Shown: positions 8,789 through 18,248, counted from the stretch's first letter. The stretch is DNA of 32,080 bases from an uncultured Chryseobacterium sp. (GCA_913777465.1 CAJYRQ010000027.1:76894-108973), one strand, 5' to 3'. A program made the numbers and translations. Notes: generated by a model from the letters alone, not told the origin.

Positions 8789-10063
8789 ATGTTGGATATT
8801 TTTGACAGAATAAAAGAAAATCCAGGACCTCTTGGACAGTTTGCAGATTACGGCGAAGGCTATTTCATTTTCCCCAGATTAGAAGGACCGATCGGCCCGA
8901 GAATGCAGTTCCAGGGTAAGGAAGTTATATTCTGGAGTGCCAATGACTATCTGGGAATGTGTAATCATCCTGAAGTGCTTGAAGCGGATGCAAAGGCAGC
9001 AGCGGAATTCGGGATGTTCTATCCGATGGGTGCCAGAGCCATGTCGGGTGAAACCGAACAGCACCTGCAGCTGGAAAGAGAACTGGCTGATTTTGTTCAG
9101 AAGGAATCTGCATATTTATTGAATTTCGGTTATCAGGGAATGGTTTCCACAATTGATGCTTTGGTAGGAAGAAACGATGTGATTGTTTACGACGTAGATT
9201 CGCATGCCTGCATCGTCGACGGGGTGAGACTTCACGCCGGAAAAAGATTCACGTACAGACACAACGATATCGCCAGCCTTGAAAAAAACCTTGAACGTGC
9301 GACTAAGGTTGCTGAAGAAAACGGAGGCGGAATTTTAGTTATTACGGAAGGGGTTTTCGGAATGAGAGGTCAGCAGGGTAAACTGAAAGAAATCTGTGAC
9401 CTGAAATCCAAATTCAAGTTCAGATTATTGGTGGATGATGCACACGGATTCGGTACCCTTGGAAAAACAGGAGCCGGAGCCGGTGAAGAGCAGGGATGCC
9501 AGGATCAGATCGATGTATACTTCTCTACTTTTGCCAAGTCAATGGCCGGTTTTGGAGCTTTCATCGCAGGAGATAAGGAAATCATCAGATACCTGAAATT
9601 CAATTTAAGATCCCAGATCTTTGCAAAATCACTGACGATGCCGATGGTGATCGGTGGTTTGAAAAGGCTTGAACTGTTGAGAACAAGACCGGAAATCAAA
9701 GCCAAGCTTTGGGAAAATACCTATAAATTACAGAACGGACTTAAAGAAAGAGGATTTAACATTGGAGATACCAACACCTGTGTAACACCGGTGATGATGC
9801 AGGGAACCCCTGTGGAAGCGACCCTTCTTGTTAAAGATTTAAGAGAAAACTACAGGATCTTTACCTCAGTAGTCGTTTACCCGGTGATTCCAAAAGGAAT
9901 GATTTTATTAAGACTGATTCCAACGGCTTCTCATACCGATGCGGAAATCACCGAAACCCTTGCTGCTTTTGAAGCGATTCATGATAAGTTAGTAAGCGGT
10001 CATTACAAGGAACAGGAACAGAAATTACTGGAAGAGCAGGGCCTAAGCTTTAAAGCGATTTAA
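8789..10063 (+). CDS. Alpha-oxoamine synthase family protein, probable cysteate fatty acyltransferase (capnine synthesis)
   Basis: This 424-residue PLP enzyme belongs to the family that includes serine palmitoyltransferase, Kbl and BioF. Visible parts are WSANDYLG (49-56), YPMGARAMSGETEQH (78-92), HACIVDG with the ring-stacking His139, DDAHGFG (216-222) binding the pyridine nitrogen, and STFAKS with the PLP lysine Lys250. It would condense an acyl thioester with an amino acid and release CO2. The GARAMSGET stretch differs from the serine palmitoyltransferase pattern (GSRFLNGT) and, from memory, resembles the cysteate acyltransferase shown in Flavobacterium johnsoniae to be needed for sulfonolipids and efficient gliding. 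The neighbouring cysteate-synthase-like gene supports this. Serine palmitoyltransferase is the main alternative. Confidence 0.8.
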   Translation: MLDIFDRIKENPGPLGQFADYGEGYFIFPRLEGPIGPRMQFQGKEVIFWSANDYLGMCNHPEVLEADAKAAAEFGMFYPMGARAMSGETEQHLQLERELADFVQKESAYLLNFGYQGMVSTIDALVGRNDVIVYDVDSHACIVDGVRLHAGKRFTYRHNDIASLEKNLERATKVAEENGGGILVITEGVFGMRGQQGKLKEICDLKSKFKFRLLVDDAHGFGTLGKTGAGAGEEQGCQDQIDVYFSTFAKSMAGFGAFIAGDKEIIRYLKFNLRSQIFAKSLTMPMVIGGLKRLELLRTRPEIKAKLWENTYKLQNGLKERGFNIGDTNTCVTPVMMQGTPVEATLLVKDLRENYRIFTSVVVYPVIPKGMILLRLIPTASHTDAEITETLAAFEAIHDKLVSGHYKEQEQKLLEEQGLSFKAI

Positions 10064-10075
10064 AAAAATATTATA

Positions 10076-10106
10076 AAAACCACTGAAGTATTTCAGTGGT
10101 TTTTTA
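10076..10106 (+). terminator. Intrinsic terminator after the acyltransferase gene
   Basis: A perfect 12-bp stem AAAACCACTGAA / TTCAGTGGTTTT with a GTAT loop runs into a T tract, starting 13 nt after the stop codon. The upstream A run makes it potentially bidirectional. Confidence 0.9.
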
Positions 10107-10352
10107 TTTCATTTCCAATTAATTATTGATTGGAAAGATTTGAGTTCAGGCTAATGGATCAGAATTTAAATAGATCTCTTACGTATAATATCAACAATTT
10201 CATAATGAATAACCTATGAAAATAATTTGGCAAAAATAAACTTCCCGCATCCAGCATCCTTCTTCCAGCCTATTTAGCGCGCGTTTACGTTCTATTAATT
10301 TGAGTAATACCCTTTATCAATTCCGTGAATCAGAAATTAAGGTCCGCATAAA

Positions 10353-10384
10353 TTGTAAAAATTAAATATTTTGAAATAACTTTG
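10353..10384 (+). promoter_or_regulatory. Promoter of the radical SAM gene
   Basis: TTG (10353-10355), 21 nt, then TAACTTTG (10377-10384). The predicted start of transcription is around 10390, only about 8 nt before the TTG start codon at 10398. The message would be nearly leaderless. Confidence 0.65.
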
Positions 10385-10397
10385 CAAAAAATTTCTG

Positions 10398-12599
10398 TTG
10401 AAAGATCTGCTTCTTATCACCCCACCTTTTACGCAACTTAACACACCTTATCCTGCTACAGCTTATATCAAAGGTTTTCTGAATACCAAAAATATTTCGA
10501 GCCACCAGACGGATCTGGGAATTGAGGTAATTCTCGCTTTGTTTTCAAAAGAAGGGCTCCGGAAAGTTTTTGATCAGGTTATCGATCTTTCAAATGTTTC
10601 GGAAAATTCCCAACGGATCTTTACTTTAAGAAACGAATACATTAAGACGATCGACCAGGTCATCCGCTTTCTTCAGGGAAAAACACCGACACTGGCCCGG
10701 CAGATCTGCTCCATGAATTTCCTTCCGGAAGCCTCCCGTTTCAATCAGCTGGACGATATGGAATTTGCCTTTGGAAATATGGGGCTGCAGGATAAAGCTA
10801 AGCACCTGGCCACCTTATACTTGGAAGATCTTTCCGACTATATTGTCGAAAATACAGATCCCGATTTCGGGTTCAGCCGGTACGCCGAACGGTTGGGTAA
10901 AAGTGCCAATTCGTTTGACGAGCTCTCTGCTAAAATACTTGGTGATTTAACGTTCATTGATCATTTTACTTTACAACTGCTTCAGGAAAAACTGGAAACT
11001 GTACAGCCGAAGCTGGTCTGTTTTTCGATACCGTTTCCCGGAAATTTATATGCTGCTTTCCGCTGTGCCCAATTCATTAAAGAGAATTATCCACATATCA
11101 GAACGGCCATGGGCGGCGGTTTTCCGAATACGGAATTACGGGAGATTAAAGACCAGCGGGTATTTGACTTTTTTGATTTTATTACCCTTGATGATGGGGA
11201 ACTTCCTTTGGAGCTGCTGTGTGAAAACATTTTTCATTCTGACCAAGGCTATAATGAAGCAGCGCAGTTTAAAAGAACTTTCTTGATGGAGAACAGTGCT
11301 GTAGTTTATAAAAATAATTCTATACGGCATGACTATAAGCAGGCGGATATCGGAACTCCTGATTACAGCGATCTGAAGCTTGACCAATATATTTCCGTGA
11401 TCGAAATTGCCAACCCGATGCACAGCCTCTGGAGTGACGGCAGATGGAACAAGCTGACGATGGCGCACGGCTGCTATTGGGGAAAATGTACGTTCTGCGA
11501 TATTTCTCTCGACTATATCAAAATATACGAACCGATTTCTGCAAGAATACTGGTCGACCGTATGGAAGAACTAATCGAATCGACCGGAGAAACGGGATTT
11601 CATTTTGTGGACGAAGCGGCACCACCTGCCCTGATGCGGGAAGTGGCTCTTGAAATCCTGAGAAGGAACCTGGTGGTTACCTGGTGGACCAACATCCGTT
11701 TTGAGAAGAGCTTCACGAAAGATCTTTGTTTTCTTTTAAAACTTTCAGGCTGCGTTGCCGTTTCCGGCGGACTGGAAGTCGCAAGCGACCGGTTATTAAA
11801 ATTAATTGATAAAGGAATTTCCGTAGAACAGGTGGCCAAAGTCACCCGGAATTTTACGGAAGCCGGAATTATGATTCACGCCTATCTGATGTACGGCTAC
11901 CCTACCCAAACAATCCAGGAAACGGTGGATTCTCTGGAAATGGTCCGGCAGCTTTTCGAGATGGGGATTTTACAGAGTGCCTTTTGGCACCAATTTGCCA
12001 TGACTGCCCACTCGCCGGTCGGACTTAATCCCGAAGCATTCGGTGTAATACCTTTGAAGCAGGAGATTTTATTTGCCAACAACGATATTGATTTTACCGA
12101 CAGGACGGGGATCGATCACGGCAAATTCAGTTTCGGTTTAAAAAAATCCCTGTTCAATTACATGCACGGAATTAATTTTGAAATTCCGCTTCAGGACTGG
12201 TTTGATTTTAAAATTCCAAGAACGACCATCCATCCCGATTATATTCACGACTGTCTTTTGGAGGAAGAGGATTTTAAATTTAAAGGGAACTCAAAAATCA
12301 TCTTTTTAACACAAAACGTAATCGCTGAGAATCGCGTAAAAACAAAAAAGAAGTCCGTTTACCTGTACACCAAAATTACAGCGCACTTAAAAACCAATAT
12401 TGTTAGTGTAGATCTGGAACAGGAGCAGGCAGATTGGCTGATGCATGTATTTAAAGAAAATGCTATTGAAAACCTGAAAAAGCCTACCCTTCAGCAACTT
12501 AAAGATCATTTTGAGGAAAAGCTGGAAGATTTTGAATTGTTCTGGTTCTCTAGGCCGATGCAGCAATTGAAGGAAAACGGGGTGATTCTGAGTTTGTAA
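10398..12599 (+). CDS. B12-binding domain radical SAM protein
   Basis: This 733-residue cytoplasmic protein starts at a TTG. The N-terminus (LLLITPPFTQLNTPYPATAYIKGFL) and PKLVCFSIPFPGNLYAAF near 210 suit a cobalamin-binding Rossmann domain, followed by a Gly-rich loop AMGGGFPNTELRE. The radical SAM core carries a cluster motif with wider spacing than the classical CxxxCxxC: Cys359, Cys364 and Cys367 (C-x4-C-x2-C, in AHGCYWGKCTFCD). GFHFVDEAAPP, VSGGLEVASDRLL and MIHAYLMYGYPTQT follow as SAM-binding barrel segments. Substrate and reaction are unknown. It has its own promoter and sits between terminators, so it is a single-gene unit. Annotation as a radical SAM protein is secure; anything further would be a guess. 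Confidence 0.88.
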   Translation: MKDLLLITPPFTQLNTPYPATAYIKGFLNTKNISSHQTDLGIEVILALFSKEGLRKVFDQVIDLSNVSENSQRIFTLRNEYIKTIDQVIRFLQGKTPTLARQICSMNFLPEASRFNQLDDMEFAFGNMGLQDKAKHLATLYLEDLSDYIVENTDPDFGFSRYAERLGKSANSFDELSAKILGDLTFIDHFTLQLLQEKLETVQPKLVCFSIPFPGNLYAAFRCAQFIKENYPHIRTAMGGGFPNTELREIKDQRVFDFFDFITLDDGELPLELLCENIFHSDQGYNEAAQFKRTFLMENSAVVYKNNSIRHDYKQADIGTPDYSDLKLDQYISVIEIANPMHSLWSDGRWNKLTMAHGCYWGKCTFCDISLDYIKIYEPISARILVDRMEELIESTGETGFHFVDEAAPPALMREVALEILRRNLVVTWWTNIRFEKSFTKDLCFLLKLSGCVAVSGGLEVASDRLLKLIDKGISVEQVAKVTRNFTEAGIMIHAYLMYGYPTQTIQETVDSLEMVRQLFEMGILQSAFWHQFAMTAHSPVGLNPEAFGVIPLKQEILFANNDIDFTDRTGIDHGKFSFGLKKSLFNYMHGINFEIPLQDWFDFKIPRTTIHPDYIHDCLLEEEDFKFKGNSKIIFLTQNVIAENRVKTKKKSVYLYTKITAHLKTNIVSVDLEQEQADWLMHVFKENAIENLKKPTLQQLKDHFEEKLEDFELFWFSRPMQQLKENGVILSL

Positions 12600-12698
12600 G
12601 TTTTTGGTCTTTTTCTCCCGGAATTTTTTAAAAGCTTATAATCCGGCAAGATTCACATGTGGATTCCTGCGTAAATCGAAGATTCGACGGAGTCAATG

Positions 12699-12726
12699 AC
12701 AAACGTAGCGTTTGTTTCTTCTTTTT
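12699..12726 (+). terminator. Probable terminator of the radical SAM gene
   Basis: A 7-bp stem ACAAACG / CGTTTGT with a 3-nt loop is followed by TTCTTCTTTTT. It is about 100 nt after the stop codon and just before the converging gene. The tract is interrupted by C, so it is weaker than the others in the window. Confidence 0.55.
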
Positions 12727-12739
12727 AAATTAACACAAT

Positions 12740-13561
12740 TTACTTCTGCACCCCATCTTTCGTCACCTCTCCTACAATTACCTTTTCCTGGATCTTGATA
12801 AAGTTCGGATCCATAATAGCCATTCTTTCGGCAATGGCTTTATAGGTAGGGAATTTCAGGATCGATGCGCGCCCGGACATTTCCCGGTAGAGTGTAAAGG
12901 TTTTTCCACCCGCTGATTTAAGCTGCTTGGTGGTGGTAATGTATTTACCGATATATTTGCTGTTGGCATCATAGATCTCAATGTCGACAAATGTTTTATC
13001 CGTAACGGTATCATCCGCTCCAAAACTTACCGGAAGATTGGTAAAGTAACCGACCGGCTTTCCGTTGCTTAAAATTTCCCCGACATTGTTGACGGTGATA
13101 TTTAATTTATCGATTTTCGTCCTTGTGGTATAAGCCTCTTTGGTTTTTGTATCAAGCTTCCGCTTAGGGGAATTTTTAAAAAGCTCATCCAGATTTTTAA
13201 TGTTGATGCCTCTTTCGTCAATGACTTTCAGGCTTTTAACCGAAGTATAAGCTGCCGACTTTTCTTCTCCGGAAAATGCGGATGGCGAAATATAATCCAT
13301 TTCCAGTGTCTTGTCCTGGTTGTAGATCCTTCTGATTTTGATATAGCTGTCACGGACCGAATCCACAATGCTTTTATCCTCAAATTCCATGGTATAGATG
13401 GGTGTCTCCTTAAGATCCATAACAGTATAAAGGCTTCCTTTATTTGAAATTTTGGCAACAGGAATTCCCTCAAGATGTACAGTCCCTCTTTTTATTTTGA
13501 CGGTTTGTGCCTGAAAAAAAATACCAAAAACGATACATAAAATAATTAAACCTCTTATCAT
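12740..13561 (-). CDS. Secreted protein of unknown function
   Basis: I do not recognise a family in this 273-residue protein. The first 19 residues form a Sec signal peptide (hydrophobic LIILCIVFGIFF, cleavage after AQ). The mature part begins with TVKIKRGTVHLEGIPVAKI, is rich in beta-strand-like segments and Lys, and contains the repeated theme of short polar turns (SNGKPVGYF, ANSKYIGKY). There is no lipobox cysteine, so it is probably periplasmic or outer-membrane associated. It follows atpC at 78 nt on the same strand, but a strong terminator lies between them, so it is not part of the ATP synthase unit. The ATG at 13561 is directly followed by the signal peptide and is a good start. Confidence 0.7.
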   Translation of the reverse strand: MIRGLIILCIVFGIFFQAQTVKIKRGTVHLEGIPVAKISNKGSLYTVMDLKETPIYTMEFEDKSIVDSVRDSYIKIRRIYNQDKTLEMDYISPSAFSGEEKSAAYTSVKSLKVIDERGINIKNLDELFKNSPKRKLDTKTKEAYTTRTKIDKLNITVNNVGEILSNGKPVGYFTNLPVSFGADDTVTDKTFVDIEIYDANSKYIGKYITTTKQLKSAGGKTFTLYREMSGRASILKFPTYKAIAERMAIMDPNFIKIQEKVIVGEVTKDGVQK

Positions 13562-13582
13562 AAAACCGGATGCTTATCACAT

Positions 13583-13609
13583 AAAAAAAAGTGTAACAAA
13601 GTTACACTT
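13583..13609 (-). terminator. Intrinsic terminator of the atpD-atpC unit
   Basis: On the minus strand a perfect 9-bp stem AAGTGTAAC / GTTACACTT with a TTT loop is followed by T8. It is about 30 nt after the atpC stop codon. Confidence 0.9.
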
Positions 13610-13639
13610 TCTTGAAAATATATTTAGCTTTTCATTTAA

Positions 13640-13921
13640 TTATTCACAAAGGATAATTCCTTTATTATGATTAAATTCTACAACACCGCTTTTGATAGGA
13701 TAAGAAAAAACCGAATCTTTCTCATTTTCTTTGGTAAAATATTTTGCATACGGCTCATCAATAGATTTGGCATACAAATTCACTTTACCACCAATTAAAG
13801 AAGAAACAATTCCTGCGTGGTTCTGCATGATGTGGAATTCACCATTTTTCCCCGGCAGCAATACAGAGTCTACTTCCCCTTCAAAAACTACGTATTCTGG
13901 TGTTAAAATTTTTATATTCAT
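13640..13921 (-). CDS. atpC: ATP synthase F1 epsilon subunit, short form
   Basis: This is the central-stalk epsilon subunit of F1F0-ATP synthase. The 93 residues match only the N-terminal beta-sandwich: MNIKILTPEYVVFEGEVDSVLLPGKNGEFHIMQNHAGIVSSL is the standard beginning, with the GEFxIMxNHA motif. The C-terminal two-helix domain found in E. coli (about 138 residues in total), which inhibits ATP hydrolysis, is absent. This short form is usual in flavobacteria and is not a truncation by frameshift. The gene follows atpD after 81 nt, which is long for a co-translated pair, and the gap contains a word-repeat hairpin. The rest of the atp genes are not in this window. Confidence 0.93.
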   Translation of the reverse strand: MNIKILTPEYVVFEGEVDSVLLPGKNGEFHIMQNHAGIVSSLIGGKVNLYAKSIDEPYAKYFTKENEKDSVFSYPIKSGVVEFNHNKGIILCE

Positions 13922-13935
13922 AGAAACAAATTTGA

Positions 13936-13993
13936 AATTTGATGTTTGAAATTTGAAATTGCTTATCGAATCTCAAATTTCAAATCTCAAATT
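13936..13993. repeat. Long imperfect hairpin of GAAATTTG words between atpD and atpC
   Basis: A left arm at 13937-13956 and a right arm at 13973-13992 pair over 20 bp with two mismatches, around a 16-nt loop. Both arms are built from repeats of ATTTGA/TCAAAT. It fills most of the 81-nt atpD-atpC gap. Confidence 0.8.
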
Positions 13994-14002
13994 GTTAATT
14001 AT

Positions 14003-15561
<1,559 letters not shown>

Positions 15562-15665
15562 TTGGTAAAAAACAGATTTTTATCATACTTTTCAAGCAAT
15601 GTAATAATACAGCAATTTACCGATATAACAATAAATACTATTAAAATTATTGAGACACTGTTATA

Positions 15666-15696
15666 TTGATAGATTGTTACATTATATCTATATTTG
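15666..15696 (+). promoter_or_regulatory. Promoter of ribF
   Basis: TTG (15666-15668), 20 nt, then TATATTTG (15689-15696), with the start of transcription expected near 15702. This lies inside a longer open frame that begins at an ATG at 15650, so translation must start further down, at the TTG at 15716. Confidence 0.72.
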
Positions 15697-15715
15697 CAGT
15701 CAAAATTTTTCCGGT

Positions 15716-16636
15716 TTGAAAGTTTTCAGGAATTTTAGCGAATATACTTCTCAAAAGCCCTTGGCATTGTCTCTGGGCATGTTCGACGGGGTTCATCTCG
15801 GCCATAAAAGCATTATCGATGAACTGATAAAAGTAGGTGGAGAAAATCATCTTGAAACCGCAGTGCTTACGTTCTGGCCGCATCCGAGGTTTGTTTTCAA
15901 CCCGTCTGAAAACCTGAAACTGCTGAATACCCTGGAAGAGAAAACGTTTTTGATGGAAAAATACAACATTGAAAACCTCTTTCTGAAAGAATTTGATGAA
16001 GAATTCAGGAACCTGACCGGAGAAGAATTTGTACGCCAGATCCTGGTGGACAAGCTGCATGTAAAATATCTGATTATCGGATACGACCATTCTTTCGGGA
16101 AAAATAAGAGCGGAAACTTCGAACTGCTGCAGAAGCTTTCACAGGAACTTGATTTTGAAGTGGAACAGATGGAAGCCATTAATATCCACGAAAACAACAT
16201 CAGCTCTACCAAAATACGGAAAGCGCTTTTAGAAGGAAATATACGGGAAGCCAACGAAATGCTGGGCTACTCCTACTCTGTTTCCGGAACCGTTGTGCAT
16301 GGAAAGAAAATCGGCAGGACCATCGGTTATCCGACAGCCAACATCGAAACCGATTCCATTAAGCTTTTACCGAAAAAAGGAGCTTATATTGTTGAAGTTT
16401 TCGTTAATGGTCAGCAGTACAAAGGCATGCTGAGCATTGGCACCAATCCTACGGTCAATGGTGAAAAACTGACCGTAGAAGTATACATTCTTAATTTTGA
16501 AGATGACATTTATGATGAAAAAATCACGGTTAAATTCCGGGATTTCCTTCATGACGAAATTAAGTTTGAAGGTCTGGAAAAACTGATTGAAAGACTGGAT
16601 GAGGATAAAAGGCTGATGGAGGGATTTCAGTTCTAA
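15716..16636 (+). CDS. ribF: Bifunctional riboflavin kinase / FAD synthetase
   Basis: The protein converts riboflavin to FMN and then to FAD in the cytoplasm. The N-terminal FAD synthetase domain has LGMFDGVHLGH (20-30), TFWPHPRFVF and the ISSTKIR motif (162-168). The C-terminal riboflavin kinase domain has GKKIGRTIGYPTANIE (about 196-211), MLSIGTNPTVNG and the final helix. The start was placed at TTG 15716 because the first residues then read MKVFRNFSEYTSQKP, the usual RibF beginning, and because a TAnnTTTG promoter ends at 15696. An ATG at 15650 would add 22 residues and lies upstream of the predicted transcript. The resulting 306 residues is the usual length. A bidirectional terminator follows. 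Confidence 0.93.
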   Translation: MKVFRNFSEYTSQKPLALSLGMFDGVHLGHKSIIDELIKVGGENHLETAVLTFWPHPRFVFNPSENLKLLNTLEEKTFLMEKYNIENLFLKEFDEEFRNLTGEEFVRQILVDKLHVKYLIIGYDHSFGKNKSGNFELLQKLSQELDFEVEQMEAINIHENNISSTKIRKALLEGNIREANEMLGYSYSVSGTVVHGKKIGRTIGYPTANIETDSIKLLPKKGAYIVEVFVNGQQYKGMLSIGTNPTVNGEKLTVEVYILNFEDDIYDEKITVKFRDFLHDEIKFEGLEKLIERLDEDKRLMEGFQF

Positions 16637-16640
16637 AATA

Positions 16641-16670
16641 AAAAACCGTATCAAGCTATACGGCTTTTTG
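16641..16670. terminator. Bidirectional terminator between ribF and the GLPGLI gene
   Basis: A 6-bp stem CCGTAT / ATACGG with a 6-nt loop is flanked by A5 on the left and T5 on the right (CTTTTTG). It lies between convergent genes and can end both transcripts. Confidence 0.8.
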
Positions 16671-16706
16671 TGACGGTTCAATCCTGCGATTTTAGCTATT
16701 TGATAT

Positions 16707-17531
16707 TTAATCTTCTAACTCAATAGGATTATGACCTTTTTTTTCTGTATTAACTGCTTTTTGTCTTTCTTTTTGATTTTGGGAAAATACGGTACCCATA
16801 CTTTCCAATTGATATCTGGCATTTTCTCTAAAATTTGTTCTTGCCTGAGATAGCTCTTTTTTAGTAACATTCTTAGAGTTCTTATAGTACCTTTCACTTA
16901 CGGTTACTACCTTACCTTTTAATTCAGAACTTGAGGTCGATTTTACCAACTCAAAATCATAATCTCCGGTTTTATCTGTAATTTTTACAATTAATCCGGG
17001 CAGGCCACTGAATTTATAGGGACCAAAAGGAAAAGGAATCTCGGTTGTATACCAGGCGGTCCAGTCCCTTCCTTTATAACGTACCTCTGCTTTTTTGCAA
17101 GTAATAGAATTAATTACTTTTTTTTCATCAACAAGTTTCCAGTTATTAATAACAGGACTATCATAGGATAATAAAGTCATTCCTACCGACTCATAAAATT
17201 GTGAATGATCAATTGTTTGGATAATCAAAAAATTAGATTTTGAAACTGGTATATCGCTCAAATCAATAACGTCCTTATTCTTATTATATTTTGCCATGAA
17301 AAGAGAGTCAAATTTCAATGCATTTTCACTGATAAAAAAAGCACGGTTATTGCCTATTTGTAATGAATAGAGTTCCTGATTTACATAGTCCTGATTGAGA
17401 GTATTAGGCTTATACTTAAGTAAATAGGTAAATTCTCCTCTTAATGAATCCTTGTTGACTGTCTGAGAAAATACAAAAGAGAAAATAAATAAGAATACAA
17501 TGTTTAAAAATTGGTTTTTCATAAAATTCAT
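16707..17531 (-). CDS. GLPGLI family secreted protein
   Basis: The family is named for its central motif, here FSGLPGLIVKITD. The 274-residue protein has a signal peptide (LNIVFLFIFSFVFSQ, cleavage after SQ), a segment CKKAEVRYKGRDWTAWYTTEIPFPFGPYKF before the motif, and a basic, Gln-rich C-terminal region ending in KKGHNPIELED. GLPGLI proteins are abundant in Bacteroidota, are exported, and have no defined biochemical function. The start could equally be the second Met (17522), which gives the more usual MKNQ beginning. The gene is clearly more AT-rich than its neighbours and so is the spacer above it. It is downstream of the small four-cysteine protein on the same strand, 208 nt away. Confidence 0.88.
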   Translation of the reverse strand: MNFMKNQFLNIVFLFIFSFVFSQTVNKDSLRGEFTYLLKYKPNTLNQDYVNQELYSLQIGNNRAFFISENALKFDSLFMAKYNKNKDVIDLSDIPVSKSNFLIIQTIDHSQFYESVGMTLLSYDSPVINNWKLVDEKKVINSITCKKAEVRYKGRDWTAWYTTEIPFPFGPYKFSGLPGLIVKITDKTGDYDFELVKSTSSSELKGKVVTVSERYYKNSKNVTKKELSQARTNFRENARYQLESMGTVFSQNQKERQKAVNTEKKGHNPIELED

Positions 17532-17595
17532 ACTTCATTTAAAAAAAAAGACCGTCCAAAAAACTTTATTTCCATCCGTAAGTACTGGGTTTTAA

Positions 17596-17630
17596 TAAAT
17601 AAACAAAAAACTTAGACGTATGTTTATTTA
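17596..17630. repeat. Perfect inverted repeat upstream of the GLPGLI gene
   Basis: TAAATAAACA (17596-17605) and TGTTTATTTA (17621-17630) form a perfect 10-bp inverted repeat around a 15-nt loop. It is centred about 80 nt upstream of the GLPGLI start. It could be an operator or a weak terminator; no T run follows on either strand. Confidence 0.5.
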
Positions 17631-17739
17631 GTTTTACCAAATTTAAAAGATGTCAAAACAATTTTTTGAACGGTTAATATTATCAATTTAGATTAACATG
17701 ATTAATCCAGGTAAGCTACCTCATTCAGTAATAAAATAA

Positions 17740-18036
17740 CTAAGGAGTATATGGGCTATCATACATACAATAATTGTTTTGAATCTGCTGTCCCCAGTTA
17801 ATCCATTGATCTGCTGTCCAATCCTGACAGGTATAAGCTGATGTACAAGTTACAACCACTGTCGCACATTGCACTCTTTTCGTTGCTTTATTTTTTAAAG
17901 TTGTTTTATTCTTATCTTTTGAAACAACTTCTTTCTTATTTCCAGAATTTCCATCACTTTCATATTTTGCAGAAATTGTATTTGCACTTACAGCTTCCGC
18001 GATCAAAATTCCCGTTAATAAAATCATTTTTTTCAT
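17740..18036 (-). CDS. Small secreted four-cysteine protein, unknown function
   Basis: I do not recognise a named family. The 98-residue product has a signal peptide (residues 1-18, LLTGILIAEAVSA), then a Lys/Asn/Ser-rich stretch (24-54) that looks disordered. A compact C-terminal part has four cysteines (57, 64, 70, 90) and aromatic residues in QDWTADQWINWGQQIQ, ending in MYDSPYTP. An even number of cysteines in an exported protein suggests two disulfides. It sits alone in AT-rich DNA between spacers of about 200 nt, upstream of the GLPGLI gene. Its role could be structural, a secreted effector or a peptide product; nothing in the sequence decides this. No strong promoter was found. Confidence 0.65.
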   Translation of the reverse strand: MKKMILLTGILIAEAVSANTISAKYESDGNSGNKKEVVSKDKNKTTLKNKATKRVQCATVVVTCTSAYTCQDWTADQWINWGQQIQNNYCMYDSPYTP

Positions 18037-18248
18037 TGTAATAAATTTTTATTGTTATTAAAATTTGTGTTTAAACTCTTGCGCAATTAGTTTCAACACT
18101 TCAAAGAAAAATAAAAAATGTGGTACATACAATAGGTTTAATCACTTTTTATTGAAAAATTTATTATGTTAAATAACTATAATTTAGGCAATTATAAACA
18201 ATTATTAGATTAAAATTAATTATTACAAACGCTATTTTTTACAAAAAT

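Noticed and set aside
8789-10063. Kbl (2-amino-3-ketobutyrate CoA ligase), BioF or plain serine palmitoyltransferase
   Set aside because: The family is shared but the GARAMSGET segment and the cysteine-synthase-like neighbour fit a cysteate acyltransferase better; it remains the main alternative.
10242-10272. CATCCAGC/CTTCCAGC words, also seen near 1731-1756 and inverted near 1168-1180
   Set aside because: They are too short and too few here to define a repeat family; noted only as similar in style to the word arrays.
13640-13921. atpC truncated by frameshift
   Set aside because: The 93-residue form ends cleanly before the terminator and this length is usual in flavobacteria.
17551-17567. 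GACCGTCCAAAAAACTT, similar to the IS end at 31957
   Set aside because: The match is limited to a short A-rich stretch, no hairpin or partner end is present, and no transposase remnant lies nearby.
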